Positions 1 through 12,757 are shown, counted from the stretch's first letter. The stretch is 64,000 nt of DNA from Austropuccinia psidii (GCA_023105745.1 JALGQZ010000008.1:22858866-22922865); one strand, 5' to 3'. A program made the numbers and translations. Notes: generated from the sequence alone by a model not told the origin.

Positions 1-2997
1 AAGGAAATTGAGAAACACATCAATGAACTCCTAGACATGGATGTCATCAGGAAGATATGACACAATCAAATAGTGGAAATCACCACTCCTGTCCTTATCA
101 CTTGTCATTATGGAAAATATAGGCTGTGTGGGGACTTCAGAGCTCTGAATAACTACACAAAAGCAGACAGGTACCCTATACAAAGGATACCTCATGTTCT
201 GGACAAGCTGGCAAAAGCCAAATATATAACCAAAATGTATTTTATGAAAGGCTTCCACCATAATGGAGTTAAACCAAACTCCATGAAATTACTAAGAATC
301 ATATGCCATATGGGTATATATGAGTACACCAGCATGCCATTTGGCATCAAAAATGCACCAGCCCACTTCCAAAGGATGATGGAAACAATATTTTAAGAAG
401 AAATATTGGAAGGCTGGATGGTAGTATATATTGATGACATCATTATATACTCAGAGACATGGGAAGACCATGTACAGTACATAGACAGAGTACTAAGTAA
501 ATGCACACCCAGAAATCTGGAAATTTCACTTAAAAAGTGCAATTTTCGCCAACAAGAATTACTTGCACTATTACATAAAGTCTCAGGAATCAGTCTGGCC
601 ATAGATAAGCATAAAGTAGCAGCAGTACTGCAGAAACCAGTACCAAAGAACATCAAAGAGATGAAATCTTTTCTTGGGTTTGCTAGCTACTACAGAAACC
701 ACATCAAAACCCTTTCCCACATAGCTAGTATTCTATACAAGTTATGTTCAAAAGATGTAGTTTTTGAAATTACCAAAGAAAGAAGGGATGCATATGAGAG
801 GATAAAACATGAACTTACTAATGCACCTTTGCTCATCTTACCTGACTTTGAACTACCATTTAAGTTATATATAGAGGCAGCCTGTAGCCAAGGCTTAGGG
901 GAAGCCCTTCAGCAGAGACGAATTATAGATGGTGAACCAAGAGAGGGAGTAATATGCTACATCTCTAGGCAACTGGAAGATTCAGAATCCAGGTATGGGG
1001 CCACCCAGACTGAATGTCTATTTTTAGTATGGGCTCTAGAGAAACTCCACTATTATTTGGAAGTTGCAGTCTTTGAAGTCTAAAAAGACTGCACAGCTTT
1101 GAAGTCTTTATTGAACATGAAGACTACCAATAGACACATGTTGAGGTGGCAAATAGCCATCTAGGAGTATAGAGGCAATATGACCCTCATGTACAAGGAG
1201 GGAAAAAGCCACACCAACTCAGATGGCCACTAGATAATGTCAAAAGCAACCCACCTTATTACCCTGAAGTAGCAGCCAAGATTCCTGTCCACTTCATGGA
1301 AATAGATAGGAGGAAGAACTTCAGATTTTCTGAATGGTCACCAGGAAGTGGTACCCCAGACAGTGGAGAAACTGATTCAGAAGGGACAGAAACTCCCATA
1401 TTGGTAATAAGTTCCTCAGAAATGCATAATGAGTTGTTCAGTGTGTTAATGAAGACTTATTCCAAACATAAACAGTGTGGCATACTGTTGCAACTCCTTC
1501 AACAGAAGTACAGGAGAACAGAACTGGAATCCACTTAGAGGGACCCTGGTTGAGGGATTATAAGGACAACAAGTTTTTCCCTATAGATGGCCTTCTTTAT
1601 AATAGAGAAAAGAACACAGGTGCACTAACAGTGATAGACAGAAACCATATATCCCTGATCCTCAAGGAATGTCATGACTTCCCCTCTATGGGACATATGA
1701 GGGAATACAGGACCAAGGAGAGGGTAGCAAGCACAGCTTGGTAGCCCAAATGTGAACAAGAGTTTAGTGAATACATCAACACTTGTGAAAGATTCCAGAA
1801 CGCAAAAATAAAACATGGAAAGAAGTATGGGCTACTTCAACACATAGAAGACCCCAAACACCCATGGGAAACCATCAACATGGACTGGGTCACAGGACTT
1901 GTCCCAGGAGGCAGAGAAAACTTCAATTCTTGCCTGATTATAGTTGATAGGTTCAGTAAAAGTGTGAGTTGCCTACCATGTTACAAGGAGGACACAGCAA
2001 TGGATACAGCTTTTTTATTTTTGAATAACATCATATCCACATGTGGAATCCCAAGAATCATTATTAGTGACAGGGACCCAAAATTTACATCAGAATTTTG
2101 GACCAACCTCTATGACATTCTGGGTACAAAACTTGCATTCTCCACAGCTTACCACCCAAAGACAGATGGTTTAGCTGAAAGGATGATCCAGAATATGGAA
2201 GATATCATTAGGAGATTCTGTGCATATGGCATGGAATACAAGGACCATGAAGGATATACCCATGACTGGGTTACCCTACAACCAGCATTCCAACTGGCTT
2301 ACAACACAAGTAAGCACTCTACCACAGGGAAATCACCCTCCCTAGTAGAAGAAGGGTAGAACCCTCTATTTCCGGTGGATCACCTGAGAAAGAATCTTCT
2401 GACTATCCACCCAACAGCCAATAGTTGCCATGATATGTGGAAGAGGGATTGTGATACAGCTTCTAGATGCATAGCTGAGGCAAAAAAATAGAACAAACAG
2501 AGGTGGGATAAATCCCATATGGAACCTGAATTTAAAGAAGGGGACCAAGTGCTAGTGTCCACACTCAACTTTAGAATCCTTAAGCGACCTAGAAAGATGA
2601 GAGACTCATTGTTAGGGCCCTTTACTATCATTAAACACATGGGGAAAATGCAGTGGAGGTTAAACTCACAGAGGAATTTTCTAGGAAACACCCAGTATTC
2701 CCAGTGAGTTTGGTTAAGCCATACTTCCAAACAGAAGAGGACAAGTTCCCCTCCAGGAAGAAAAATCCCACTCCACCAGAAATAGTGGAAGTGGAAGACT
2801 CCCATGGCCCTGTGAAGAAACTCATCAAGGCCATGAATATTAGACTTAATGGTAAAGAGCAGAGACAATACTTGGTCAGATTTAAAAACCAGACAGCAGA
2901 CAAAGATACATGGTTGGCAGAAGAGGTCATACCACATGGAAACCTTCATCTAGGGAGATTCAGAGCCTCTAGGAGGACTGAAAAGTCTCATAAATGA
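1..2997 (+). pseudogene. Gypsy pol remnant: RT, RNase H, integrase, chromodomain
   Basis: The translation shows RT blocks (GDFRALNNY, MPFGIKNAPAHF, then YIDDI near 430, so the YxDD box is intact), RNase H (YIEAACSQGLGEAL, with Glu where relatives in this window have Asp), the integrase zinc-binding region near 1650-1800, the integrase core at 1880-2359 (MDWVTGL, SDRDPKF, LAERM: all three acidic residues present), and a chromodomain-like tail at 2810-2990. Reading is broken by stops at 58-60, 394-396 and 1081-1083 and by frameshifts around 1083-1300, 1540, 1745 and 2360-2660. The first RT catalytic Asp is replaced (KMYF where the sister copies have TAMD/STMD). It is a dead copy of the same lineage as G2 and G3. 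Confidence 0.9.
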
Positions 2998-3004
2998 TGA
3001 GCCT

Positions 3005-3021
3005 TTTTTGGAGGGAGGGTA
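3005..3021 (+). promoter_or_regulatory. Polypurine tract of G1
   Basis: The purine-rich stretch containing GGAGGGAGGGTA ends exactly where the LTR begins (TGTCAGCC). This is the expected position of the plus-strand primer site of an LTR retrotransposon. Confidence 0.6.
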
Positions 3022-3776
3022 TGTCAGCCTGTGACTTAAAACCAGAGCACAAGCATGACAGCCAAATACCATAAGCCAATGGTAAAGCCACGATACCACC
3101 AAAACATGGAGCTGAGCCAAATGAGCTCAAAGACTATCAAAAGAAAGAGGGAACCAACCACTTTCCAAATACACAAGTCCCACCATCATAGGACAAGGAA
3201 TAACAAAGTTATTCCTGGTCAGATTTGTTGCTGAGCATAAACCTTATTTTTTACCTCTCATCTTAAATCCAGAGGAAGAGACTTAAACCCATAAAATGGG
3301 TATTCAAATTAAAGCTCTAGGTCAGGGCTATCCAATGGTACTAGCCAAAATGAGCTAGCGTCAAAATTACAGGTGTTATGGCCAAAATAAGGTCAAATAA
3401 GAGTGAATAAAATATTCACCTCTCATTTAACTTCTACAGTTTTAGTGTGAGATACCTAAAGTGGGGTCGTTTTGGAAAGAGAACAGTCAGGACTATCTGA
3501 TGCTTCCTTTCATTTATTCATATCTCATCTAGAGAAAACGTTATGGAGCAAATAAGCTCCATACAGATATTGAGAAAATCATATGTATGGATAACAAAAC
3601 TTGTACATGGCATACCTTTGCCATATTTAATGCTACCCATACCAAATGAGGTACCATTGTGTAGTTCCCATCCAGGGATACACAATAAGCCAATTTTGAG
3701 CTCAATATCTCAAGAACCAACAAAGGTATAGCAGCTTTAAAGTTAAAATCCCACAATTGGGCCAATACATCTTTAC

Positions 3777-3795
3777 TGTGGGATAATATCCCACA
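3777..3795. other. 19-bp perfect palindrome in LTR-A
   Basis: TGTGGGATAATATCCCACA is a perfect palindrome. A related form, TGGGATATTATCCCA, occurs at 62994-63008, and a half-degraded one near 24090-24107, each in LTR-A-like sequence and each near a TATGAGGTGTCAAA-like motif. Confidence 0.7.
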
Positions 3796-3927
3796 ACCAT
3801 GATTATGAGGTGTCAAATAGACAAATAAGCATGTTTATACGTCAATAACTCATAGTTCATTCAATACTGGCATCCCATACAAGGTCTGTACAGAATTCTA
3901 TGTGTCATACACATCAGAAGAGGGCTC

Positions 3928-5850
3928 TGTAAGATGTGACTATGAAACTGATGATAATATTACTATTAATCAACAGTACTATGTCTGTTCTTATAAAATA
4001 TAATAATAAAATATTATTATAACCACAATTAAATAATTAAAAATTATTTCTTTCACGTGTTAAGCACTACTAGTGATTTTAACAGTGAGCAAGTAATTGT
4101 CTACAAGAATCAATTACAAGAAGAATTTAATAATAAAAACTTCTTTTATTAAAATAATAAATCATTTTAATATGTAATATCTTTTGCAAGAATAATTATA
4201 AAGCTAATCCTTGAAGAAAACTATTACTAGAAAAAAACTTTAAGAATTAAAGATAAATGACTCACTAATACTCCAAAGAACTTATGGATAGATAAAAGTA
4301 GAGAAATTTGACGTAGAATTGTGGATTTAAGCGATCAAAATGATTTATAGCAGGATTACAACAATATATAGTTGGATTCTATGATTTCACGTCCTTCTGA
4401 TTGATTCTGAAAGATTTAAAACACTTAAGAATAGTTTAACTAATACTTACTTGTTGGTAACAATGATATAAAATGATAATAAGATGATGATATGGAAAAA
4501 ACAGCAAGAGAAGGCCTCTTTTAAGTCAACAACAGCTCACAGAGGCGTTCCATGGAGCAAAATAAAAAAACCAGTGAGTGAGAAAGAATTAGACTCTTTT
4601 TGGATTAGTGCTTACATCATCTGTTGTCACGTGAAATTATCATAATTGCTTAATTGATGATTTTACGTGACTACCAACCCCAATATGGTTAAGAATAAAA
4701 GGAGTAAAATTTGTAAATCTTATTTTATTCCAAAGTAATCATTTATTTCCCAAAGTTATCAATTTTATTGACAATTTCATCACAGGTTGTATTTACTGTG
4801 AATTTTTGAAGATTCAGTGTTTCATGTAGAATAACCAAAAATGGACTGTAGGTAGAACTTTTAATTTTACTAGTAAAACTGTAATCCTTTTTTGGTTGTA
4901 CCATAGATAATACAGTTCTCAATTGGTCCTGAAAGTTTCAAAAAGATTCATTAAGAATTGTATTTTTAATGAATTTTTGAAGTTTTTACCTCATTTCTAC
5001 ATAGAATTGCAAATATCAGTGTTTGACTGGTTGCTATGAGGTAAATCAATGGATACAAGTCCAAAAAGGGTTTTAATTACTCTTTTGGGGTTTATCCATG
5101 GAAATTCATTAAGAATTGACGTGGTTACAGGAGCCTAAGTAGCTTTTTACCTCCTTGGCACATCAAAATAGCAGGTTATTTGCTATTTTCTTAAGATTTA
5201 CAGTAGTTGTGACATGGTAACCAAGTTCCCAAAAGGTTTTGGTTTACCAATTAGTCTAAGATCAGCCATGTATCCAAGCTTTAGAGCTGTCCATGCCTCT
5301 AAGGCCTCAGAAGTTGGGTACCCTGGCTCTCTTTGATGTCTTTTGTCCCCCTTACTTATTTTTCACGTCAAAATAGAAATTTAAGCTTAAAGTGAGATAT
5401 ACACTATGGGTGTACCAAAAGTGCATGTAAGAATACCATAATATTAAGTGCTCAAAAAATGTATAACACTATTCTTAGTGTATATGTAACATGGGATTTC
5501 TCACTTTCCCATTATTTTGGCGTAAAATGAAGAAAAACAAAAATTTTCATGGATCTTTTATGTGGTATTAATGATGTGGTATTGAAGTATTTTCCATATT
5601 ACCACCTCAAAGAGTTAATTTGAGCTTATTCACTCTATGGAGCTACCCCAGGTGAATTTTTGTGTAGAATCCAAATCTGGCCTTAAATCCATGGATTTAC
5701 TTACTCAATAAAAAGTTATTCATCTTTTCTGAAATCAAAAATGATGAATTTTGAATATATGCATGATTTATGAGTTATGTATAATTCAAAATTTCTTTTT
5801 AAGATAATTGTGGCCTATTTGGGTATGTAAAATATACCTCAAGGCTCACA
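3928..5850 (-). repeat. Solo LTR-D nested in LTR-A
   Basis: On the minus strand this segment starts TGTGAGCCTTGAGGTATATT (at 5850) and ends CACATCTTACA (at 3928). It is flanked by GGCTC at 3923-3927 and at 5851-5855, a perfect 5-bp target duplication. Its ends resemble those of the G3 LTR (TGTGAACCTTTGAG and TCATAGTCAAACCTTACA), so it is a diverged member of that group. There is no internal region, as expected after LTR-LTR recombination. Confidence 0.85.
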
Positions 5851-6439
5851 GGCTCTGTGGTCCCCAGATGAAATTTTTCACCCTGTATTAGTGACAACTG
5901 CCCAGATGTGGTTTTAAAGCCACATCTTCACCCAATAAAGTGTATACAGGCTTTGTGGAAACCACAAGCCAGTACCCTTAATTGAAAAACTCTTCACTTC
6001 CTCTACATGGATGGTCTAGAGGGCCATTGCACCCCATTTTAGGATAAAAGAAGGCCTTTTCTCCACCAGAAAGGTTTTCTCATCCTGCTCTTGAAACCCT
6101 ACGTAGTACAGCTGTCAAAAACAGTTCTACTTTTGGAAATGATCAGGTTATACTTTAAATTTAAGTATTGTAGCTCTTAATATAGTAACCCAAGTGGTAA
6201 GACTGCACCCAGGGCTTTCAACAGCGCTCACCACCACTATCCTATAATAGTAAAGCTCCTAAAACTTTATTATCTATAATTCAACCATTTTTTAATTAAT
6301 TTTACCATGTCACAGTCATTGTTAAAGTTTTAAATAGCCTTATTACACCTTCATCATAGACTTAGCCTGACATGTGTCCAATCTTTCCTTGCCTTCCAAA
6401 ATAAAATTCAATACTTACAAAGAGGACAAGGAAAGTCTA

Positions 6440-6790
6440 CAAAAACCTCAATACTCTTTGAAATATTTGGCATGGATGTAGTCTATATTAATTCTGGGAG
6501 ATGGAAGTGAATTTTTGTTGATACAGATAAGTTTTCAGGGTGACTGGAAACAGTTGGACTTGTAAAATTAACAGAAAGAGAAGTTGCACATTGGCTCACC
6601 TAAGAGCAGATATGCATGCATGGCTCACCAAAGGAGGCTACTGTTAATTGGGGGCAGATTTTGTGAAAGAATTTCCAGATTCAGGGAAGAAAGATGGATC
6701 AAGTGTCAGATTCACCACACCCTATTACCCAGAGGGTTAAGGAATGGTAGAAAAATACAATAAAAAACTCAAATATTAACTACCCAATAT
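6440..6790 (+). pseudogene. Degenerate retroelement integrase remnant
   Basis: The plus strand reads FGMDVVYINSGRWK, then a stop, then FVDTDKFSG, a stop, and LETVGLVKL. After a frameshift comes GADFVKEFPDSGKKDGSS and then TTPYYPEG, a stop, and GMVEKYN. This matches a retroviral-type integrase core: the first Asp in GMD, the D-x-x-SGW block, and a Glu after the PYYP-G motif. It is not the lineage of G1-G3, which have YHPQTDG at this place. Weak coding traces continue to about 7000. Several in-frame TGA codons stand where Trp would be expected. Confidence 0.6.
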
Positions 6791-6999
6791 GTGTGGGGAA
6801 ATTTGTGTAAAATGAAAAAAATCTCTACCTCTGGTTACCTTGGCTGACAAAATCTCAGCTAGAAAAGGAAATTTTTTCAAACTATTTGGGTCAGTTTTGA
6901 CAACTAATTGTGTTTCCAAATTAAATTCAAACAGAATCATTTTAAGCCTTTAAATGGCACAAAATATCTACAACTCAACATTCATATCAATATCTCAAT

Positions 7000-8700
7000 T
7001 TAGCCCCAATGATACAATGAAATAACCACACTGCTCATGAAGCAAAGGAAATAAAAAATTCTAGAAGAGAATAGAAAAGAATTCCATGAATGAAACCAGA
7101 AATTTCTGTCTTAGAGATAGAGCCTACATCAAAAATAACCCTAGGTCACATTTTCAACTAACTCTTCAGAAACAGTATTTTTGAAGATTATGAGAATAAT
7201 TGGTGAAAATGGGAGTTGTATTAATGTAGCAGAAATCTTTAACCTAGAAATAAAGGCCCTCTCTCATAGCTGGTAAGGATGATCTTTGAATCTGAAATCT
7301 GAGAACCTCTAGGGCTCAAGCCATTGTGAAAGAATTCTTAAAATTGAATGTATGGCAGGCAAGGAATGTTGTGTGACAATTGGAAAGATTTTAGAATATT
7401 TCATAAAATATCAGAATATTGAATAATTTCTACTAATTATGATAGACATTCATCATTAAAACATACTGTTTTTGAAAATCTGAACCCAGCTCACAAGATG
7501 ACTTTTCCAGATGCATATAAAATGAACATAAACTCATTAAATTAGATAACTACTATTATATTTCTTACAGTTACCTACTTATAGGAATAATCACATTAAA
7601 AATCAAAAAAACGTTCAGTAATATTATCTCCACTATAGCTCCATGAACATTGCTCAGCCTATATATTACATCTCAAAATTCCAACAATCACACATAAAAT
7701 CATTAAAACCTCCACAAGGAAAGCAAAAAAACTCTTCAAAGCCTCAATTTGTACACTTAATTAGAAGAATGACAGGTAAGAAATACAAGACAATCCTAAG
7801 TTCACTAGAAGTCCTAAGGAAGACCCTCATCATATTCATACTCAAAGTAAAGAAAAAGAGCCACAGTACCACCACTCAATGAAATGATACAGCCTCACTG
7901 CATGCATCAATTCATGTAATAAAAATGAACTGAATACTAAATCATACATAACTCTGCAGTTCATGCAATTCAAATCTAAAACACCTGCATCATTACACAT
8001 CTCCATTACAATTTGAAGTAGATATACCATATTACTGAGCACAGAATGTTCCAAACTAGAAAATGAGACCATCTTTTGCATAGCAGAAAATCCATTTCCA
8101 CAAGATAGCTTCACCTGACCTGAATGCACCATCAAAAAAGAAGAAACACAGCCATGAGCCTTGCATAAGCTACAAAGACTCTTCAATAAAGCCCAAATTC
8201 CAGCATATTCAAGGAAATTCCAAAGTCATAATGTGATACTTACCCAGCAAACTCATATCATGTGACAGGAAGGAGTCTTTCGAAAAGAAAGATACCAAGA
8301 AATAATGAAATCACCTCATGAATGCAAGGAAAATCCAAGAAGGTCATTTAATAGCCATCTTACAAAAAGATAATAATTTGGAAAATGGAGTCTGTGAAGA
8401 AAAAGAACTATCACTTAACCCTATATTATCTCACACTTGCAAGAGAAGTACTAACCAAAAACAGTGTTAAATGATGAAATCAAGAGGAATTGAATTGGGG
8501 TAATACAGCCCCCATGAAGGGCCTCTTGGGCTCTCTCCCCTCATTTCCTTATATATCTTAAGAAAAGGAATAATTTATCCCTCACCTGGGTGGGAGTCCA
8601 GCATACTATGGTGAATTTCCTTTCCCAGTACCTAAGCTCAGTGGAATCTTAGTATTGAAAGAATTGACCCAGTATCCAATATTAGGGGTTCTTCTCTATT
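7000..8700. other. No recognisable gene
   Basis: This stretch is AT-rich. Short open frames at 7643-7882 (+) and 7842-8186 (-) show no motif I recognise. It may be the decayed 3' part of the integrase-bearing element just upstream, but I cannot demonstrate that. Confidence 0.3.
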
Positions 8701-9609
8701 GAAAATATTTTATTAAGTAAAAAATAACACCATTTATCAATATTTCAAATTTACTTTCCCCTTTCTAATATCATATAACAAATAATCTTAACCTTCAAAT
8801 TTAACAAATACTATGTTATCCTATTATTACAGACTTATAAAGAAAAAAAATATTAACCCTTCAAAACAAGAACTTGACTTTATTATTTTTTTACCTTAGC
8901 AAAATTAACCCTATCAAAACTCATAAAAAGCTTCCAGAACCTCCCAAATAACCCATCATACCAGCTTTATAACACTAAGAGGAAACCACTCACCCCAATC
9001 TTTTCAAAAAACAAAAATTTTAACAAACCAAGTATTTCAATCAAGTCTAGAACCTGGCCAGATTACTGAAATAAATTTTCTTATTATATATTGAAAGGAT
9101 CTTATCTGAGACTTCTGAATTTTTCATTCCTAAGTTTTAAAGCAACTTATGTATTTTATGTTTATTTGTGACCTCCAAGGAAGATTTTTTCAGTATTCTA
9201 GGAGGGGCAGGTAATACACCCTTGTCACCCTTTTTTACAGCATCCATTAGAAATTCAATCCTAATTACCTGTGATTTCCTCCTTAGTTTAGTGCCTCAAT
9301 TTAATCCCCACAGCTTGACTATACTTTTGGATTATTTGGCTCTTCCACTATATCCAATTCCCTTTTCCATGGATTTCTTTTAATTCAGTGTAATATATAC
9401 TGGAATCACCTCTGAGTTCTCTATTTGCTATAGCTTTAATTCAGTAGTATGGTATACTTGGGAAATCAATAAATCACATACAATCATATCCTTCTACACC
9501 AGTCAATTTTGTCCATCTTGTGGAATATGAAAGTTGTTTAAATTCTTTGTTCTCTGATTAATCTATATTATTTCCATATTGGTACTCTGATTTTTACCTC
9601 TGCCCTTTC

Positions 9610-10200
9610 TCCTGCTGGTTACTTGGTTTGGTGTCCTATTGTTTCAACTGTGTAGGTGTAGTGTCCTGATTGTCACCCTGGGTCTGTGGGTGTATTTCTT
9701 CACAGAAATTGAAGAGTTTATTATAATTTTGGTCTAGATCCTCCAATTTTTTCTTAATAAATCTCATGTATCTCTTTTGTTGATTCTGTTCCTCTAAGGC
9801 TTCTTTTAGTTTTTTATTATGATTCTATAATTAGGCTATTATAATCATTTTTTAAGGTGTGAATAGTCTTAGTTTTCAAGGTACTCAATTCTTACATCCT
9901 GGAAATTCTCTTTTTGATCTTATACAGCTCTTTCTGAGTTCTTTCTGAAAGCTTGGATATTTGCATCCATAGAGTATTACTACTTATTGTACTCTGAGGT
10001 GTCACAAAATTATTTTCATTTTGAGTGAGGATATCATTTCTGATTTTAGGGCTACCAGCTCTATTGAAATTATTTACAACTATTTCCTTTTTTTGTAATC
10101 CTTTCACTATCTCAAACAATCTCTGTATTATTTGACGTGATTTTTTCTGCCTCTGGTTGAAAGAAGTCCTCCCATTTCCACTTTGTCCTTGTCTATTCCT
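9610..10200 (-). pseudogene. Minus-strand ORF1/gag remnant, coiled-coil-like
   Basis: Reading down from about 10200, the minus strand encodes a basic segment (RTSFNQRQKKSRQ) followed by IIQR and EIVKGLQKKEIVV. This recalls the ORF1 C-terminal motif of G2 and G3 (YRIP-IQ-DAM..., then a helix ending in K-E). An open stretch to 9892 follows. After an interruption comes a Lys/Glu/Gln-rich helical segment (KKLKEALEEQNQQKRY, then KKKLEDLDQNY) that looks like a gag coiled coil, ending in a stop near 9650. I infer that it is the downstream part of the old minus-strand element whose start lies at 22.1-24.8 kb. Confidence 0.4.
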
Positions 10201-10280
10201 TGAACCTGCCTGCTATTTTGAATAATTGTGACTTTTTACCACTTATATTTTTAATATTAGTGTTCTGAAGCAACTTGGAA

Positions 10281-11930
10281 TGTATGGATATGAAGTATTT
10301 ATTTATAATCAAGTACTTTTAATGTCCTCAAAATTTGTACAAGGAAAATTTAATTAAAAATAGTAGATTTTATGAGCTTTAAGAAAAAACACATTGAAAT
10401 CATATTTTTAACTTTTTTAGTATAAAAAAATAATATCAAAAATATTTATTTCCTTACCAAAAATAAAATATTTATTTAAACTACTCTAAAAAAGGTATTT
10501 ATTGCTACAAAAAAATTAATTCAAGAGAAATTTTAATTAGAATCAACTGAGAAAATAAAGGCAAGAAATTGATATGAGAAAAGGCTCTCTAAGAAGAATT
10601 ATTATAGAGAAAACATTACCAAAAGTTACCAGAGTGAGTTTGGAAACAAAGTGACAAAGCTAACAGGGATGAAAGATGCTTTAATTCACTTTTGGGATGG
10701 TTCAAGGTTAAAGATGATTATAACAGTTACAAACAACAACGAGGATAATTTTTTCACATTTTTAAAAGGTTTAAAATCCTTCAAAGGAGGTATTTTGAAT
10801 CTTATATTGATTGGTTCAACAGTGTCAAAACTATTAAAGGAGAAGATTCTAAAATCGTTAGAAAAGTGGGGCAAAGAAGAGATTCTTTTATAGCTTCCAA
10901 TTCTCTTATTCTAAAATAAATTATACTCTAATCAGCCATGAGAAAGATACCAACAACAGAAAAGCCAATTATGGAATCATTTAAACGTGGTTTGGACCAA
11001 AAGAAAGGCTGGCTTTATCACTTTTAGTCCCTTAAAGCCATTGCTATAGTAGTACTTTGTTTATAACCTTCAAAACATGTCAGAATTTGTGTAAGAGATC
11101 TTAAATCCAGTTAAAGCTTTTTTTATTGAGTTTTTTTATCTCAGAGTATTTATACCCTCCCAGGTTTGTATCAAAACCCCATCATTCCAGGCCAAAAATT
11201 TTGAAATTTTGTGTGAATTTTGACATCTCAAGCTTTTCAGAAAAGAATCTGAGGGAATGTTGCAGCCTTGGAGCCAATATTATTTTTACCCCTCAGAAAT
11301 CTTTCTTTAATTCCTCATCATTTATTATCCTTCAATTTCAAATATTTAATTTAACTGTAATTATTAGTTCCACATATTTAAATTCAAGTTTACTTATGCA
11401 ATACACACACATATTTTGACATTTCAAGTGGAAATACTTCGCTTCCTCATAGCTTTTAAACTACCCACCACTCTCATTTTTAACACAAAGCTTGATGTTT
11501 AGCACCATATGTGCTGTGAATTAAATTAAGTTTTTGCAGATTTTCTTATTTTCATACAGGAAATTCCAAAAACTCAAATTCAGCTGAGCTCCAGAATTTT
11601 CACTGGGAGGTGACCCCACATGATTTCTTATGAGGTATCCAGTGATAAAATTATTTCCATATGCTTTTTCACTTAAAAAAAGTTATAATAATTTTTATTG
11701 ACCTTTTTCCAAAAAAAAACATTTCAGTTTCAAGATTTTTGATGAAAAGGTATTTTTACTTAATTATTTCATGTAAAAATATCTTTTACATTGTTAAATT
11801 TTCATTATAGCTTTTATTCTTTATATTTAAATTTTTTGTTTATATTGAAAAAGAAAGCTTTATTTTGATTGATGAATTAATCAATTTTTTGTGATCTTTT
11901 GGTTATATGAAAATACCTCTAAGGCTCACA
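10281..11930 (-). repeat. LTR-B copy, reverse orientation
   Basis: The minus strand starts TGTGAGCCTTAGAGGTATTTTC at 11930 and ends ACTTCATATCCATACA at 10281, matching the ends of the G2 LTRs. Internal LTR-B landmarks are present in reverse: the block with ACAAAGTGACAAAGCTAACA at 10647-10667 and the TATAAAAG box at 10885-10892. The flanks (TGGAA and TGGCT) do not form a clear duplication. Its start is joined to LTR-C through an 11-bp spacer. Confidence 0.8.
10885..10892 (-). promoter_or_regulatory. TATA box of LTR-B (TATAAAAG)
   Basis: The same TATAAAAG lies at the equivalent place in LTR-B copies at 35179-35186 and 52771-52778. The 43329 copy reads TATAAAAT. Conservation in four copies supports a core promoter. 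Confidence 0.55.
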
Positions 11931-11941
11931 TGGCTGGAGAG

Positions 11942-12633
11942 TGTCACAGGGGCTCCTCTAAATGAAGAGGGCCAGGCACTCAGTGAACAGACTTACTTGT
12001 GGAGGGCTCAAGGGAAGTACTCAAAGGATAAGAGCAATAAGATAAAGTGTAAAATTCCTACTAATAAATAATGAGCATTCAAAGACATCAAATAAAAAAA
12101 ATCAATAGCAAAGAGCCAACCACAAATAATCCTGAATCACTGTTTCAACCTGTTCAGAAATGAGAAAAGGATTGATAAGGATATGACCACCAGGACTCTT
12201 CTGGTCAGGTGAGGGAAGGCTAACACTAACTTAATAATTAATAAAATAATACTTTTGAGTAAGAAATAAAATAATATTGATAAATAAATCAAATATTTTA
12301 ATTAACTGGGGGAAAGCCCCCCAGGTGAGTGAAAGGGGGCTGGTATATGTGAAAAGGTGCCAGCTTGGAGTTTGAGTGTTGAGAACCCATGACTTTATGA
12401 TGGAGGAATCTGTATTTGAGAAGTACACCTGTATTGTTATATTCAATACAGGTATTTGCACCTGTATTGAGGAAAGGCCTGTATTTGGGTTTTGCCTGTA
12501 TTAAGCTGTATGGAGGTTTGAAACTGTATTTGGTGGATTTTCTATGAAACCCCCTTGTTGATGAGGTGTTGGAAGATATTCAATTGGTAATGATTGGTAA
12601 TGTCCTTCCCTATCTCCATGGCTGTGACATTAT
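11942..12633 (-). repeat. LTR-C, 3' LTR of element C
   Basis: Runs from TGTCACAGGGG at 11942 to GCTGTGACA at 12633 and is very similar by eye to 21372-22070. It contains a cluster of CTGTATT repeats at about 12400-12540. Confidence 0.85.
12400..12540 (+). repeat. CTGTATT-type short repeat cluster in LTR-C
   Basis: CTGTATT occurs about seven times, some as CTGTATTTG, with one inverted arm (CAATACAGG). The same cluster recurs at about 21833-21975 in the other LTR-C, with spacing only partly kept. Confidence 0.6.
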
Positions 12634-12650
12634 CCCCCTCTTGAAAGGGA
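12634..12650 (-). promoter_or_regulatory. Polypurine tract of element C
   Basis: On the minus strand AAGAGGGGGATAA immediately precedes TGTCACAGCC. It is the plus-strand priming site and fixes both orientation and LTR start. Confidence 0.7.
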
Positions 12651-12757
12651 TGAGCTCTGAGCACCATAAGATAAAGTGAATCTTTATGAGGTCAATTAGA
12701 AAAAACTTTTTCCCCCCAATTACCCAATTTTCATCCCACATAATTCCTCTTCATCAA

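Larger units (their letters stand above)
1..6372 (+). mobile_element. Ty3/Gypsy chromovirus G1, 5' end outside window
   Basis: The window opens inside the reverse transcriptase of a Ty3/Gypsy element. RT, RNase H, integrase and a C-terminal chromodomain follow on the plus strand to 2997, then a purine-rich tract and an LTR beginning TGTCAGCC at 3022 and ending CTGACA at 6372. The upstream LTR and gag lie outside the window, so no target duplication can be read. The LTR is enlarged by a reverse solo LTR at 3928-5850. The element is clearly inactive. Confidence 0.85.
3022..6372 (+). repeat. LTR-A, 3' LTR of G1
   Basis: It starts TGTCAGCCTG directly after the purine tract and ends AGCCTGACA. 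Removing the inserted 1923-bp solo LTR and its 5-bp duplication leaves about 1.42 kb, similar to the related copy at 23464-24815 (minus strand), which shares the start region (CAGAGCACAAGCATGACA), a TATTCACCTCTC block and a GTGCTCACCAC-like block near the end. The start is firm; the end rests on the inverted termini and on a similar end at 63711. Confidence 0.65.

Noticed and set aside
7842..8186. Minus-strand 114-residue Cys-containing frame
   Set aside because: No domain pattern is recognisable and neither neighbouring frame nor flank supports coding.
10281..11930. A target duplication for the reverse LTR-B
   Set aside because: The flanks TGGAA and TGGCT agree at only three of five bases, and the right side is part of a mosaic junction.
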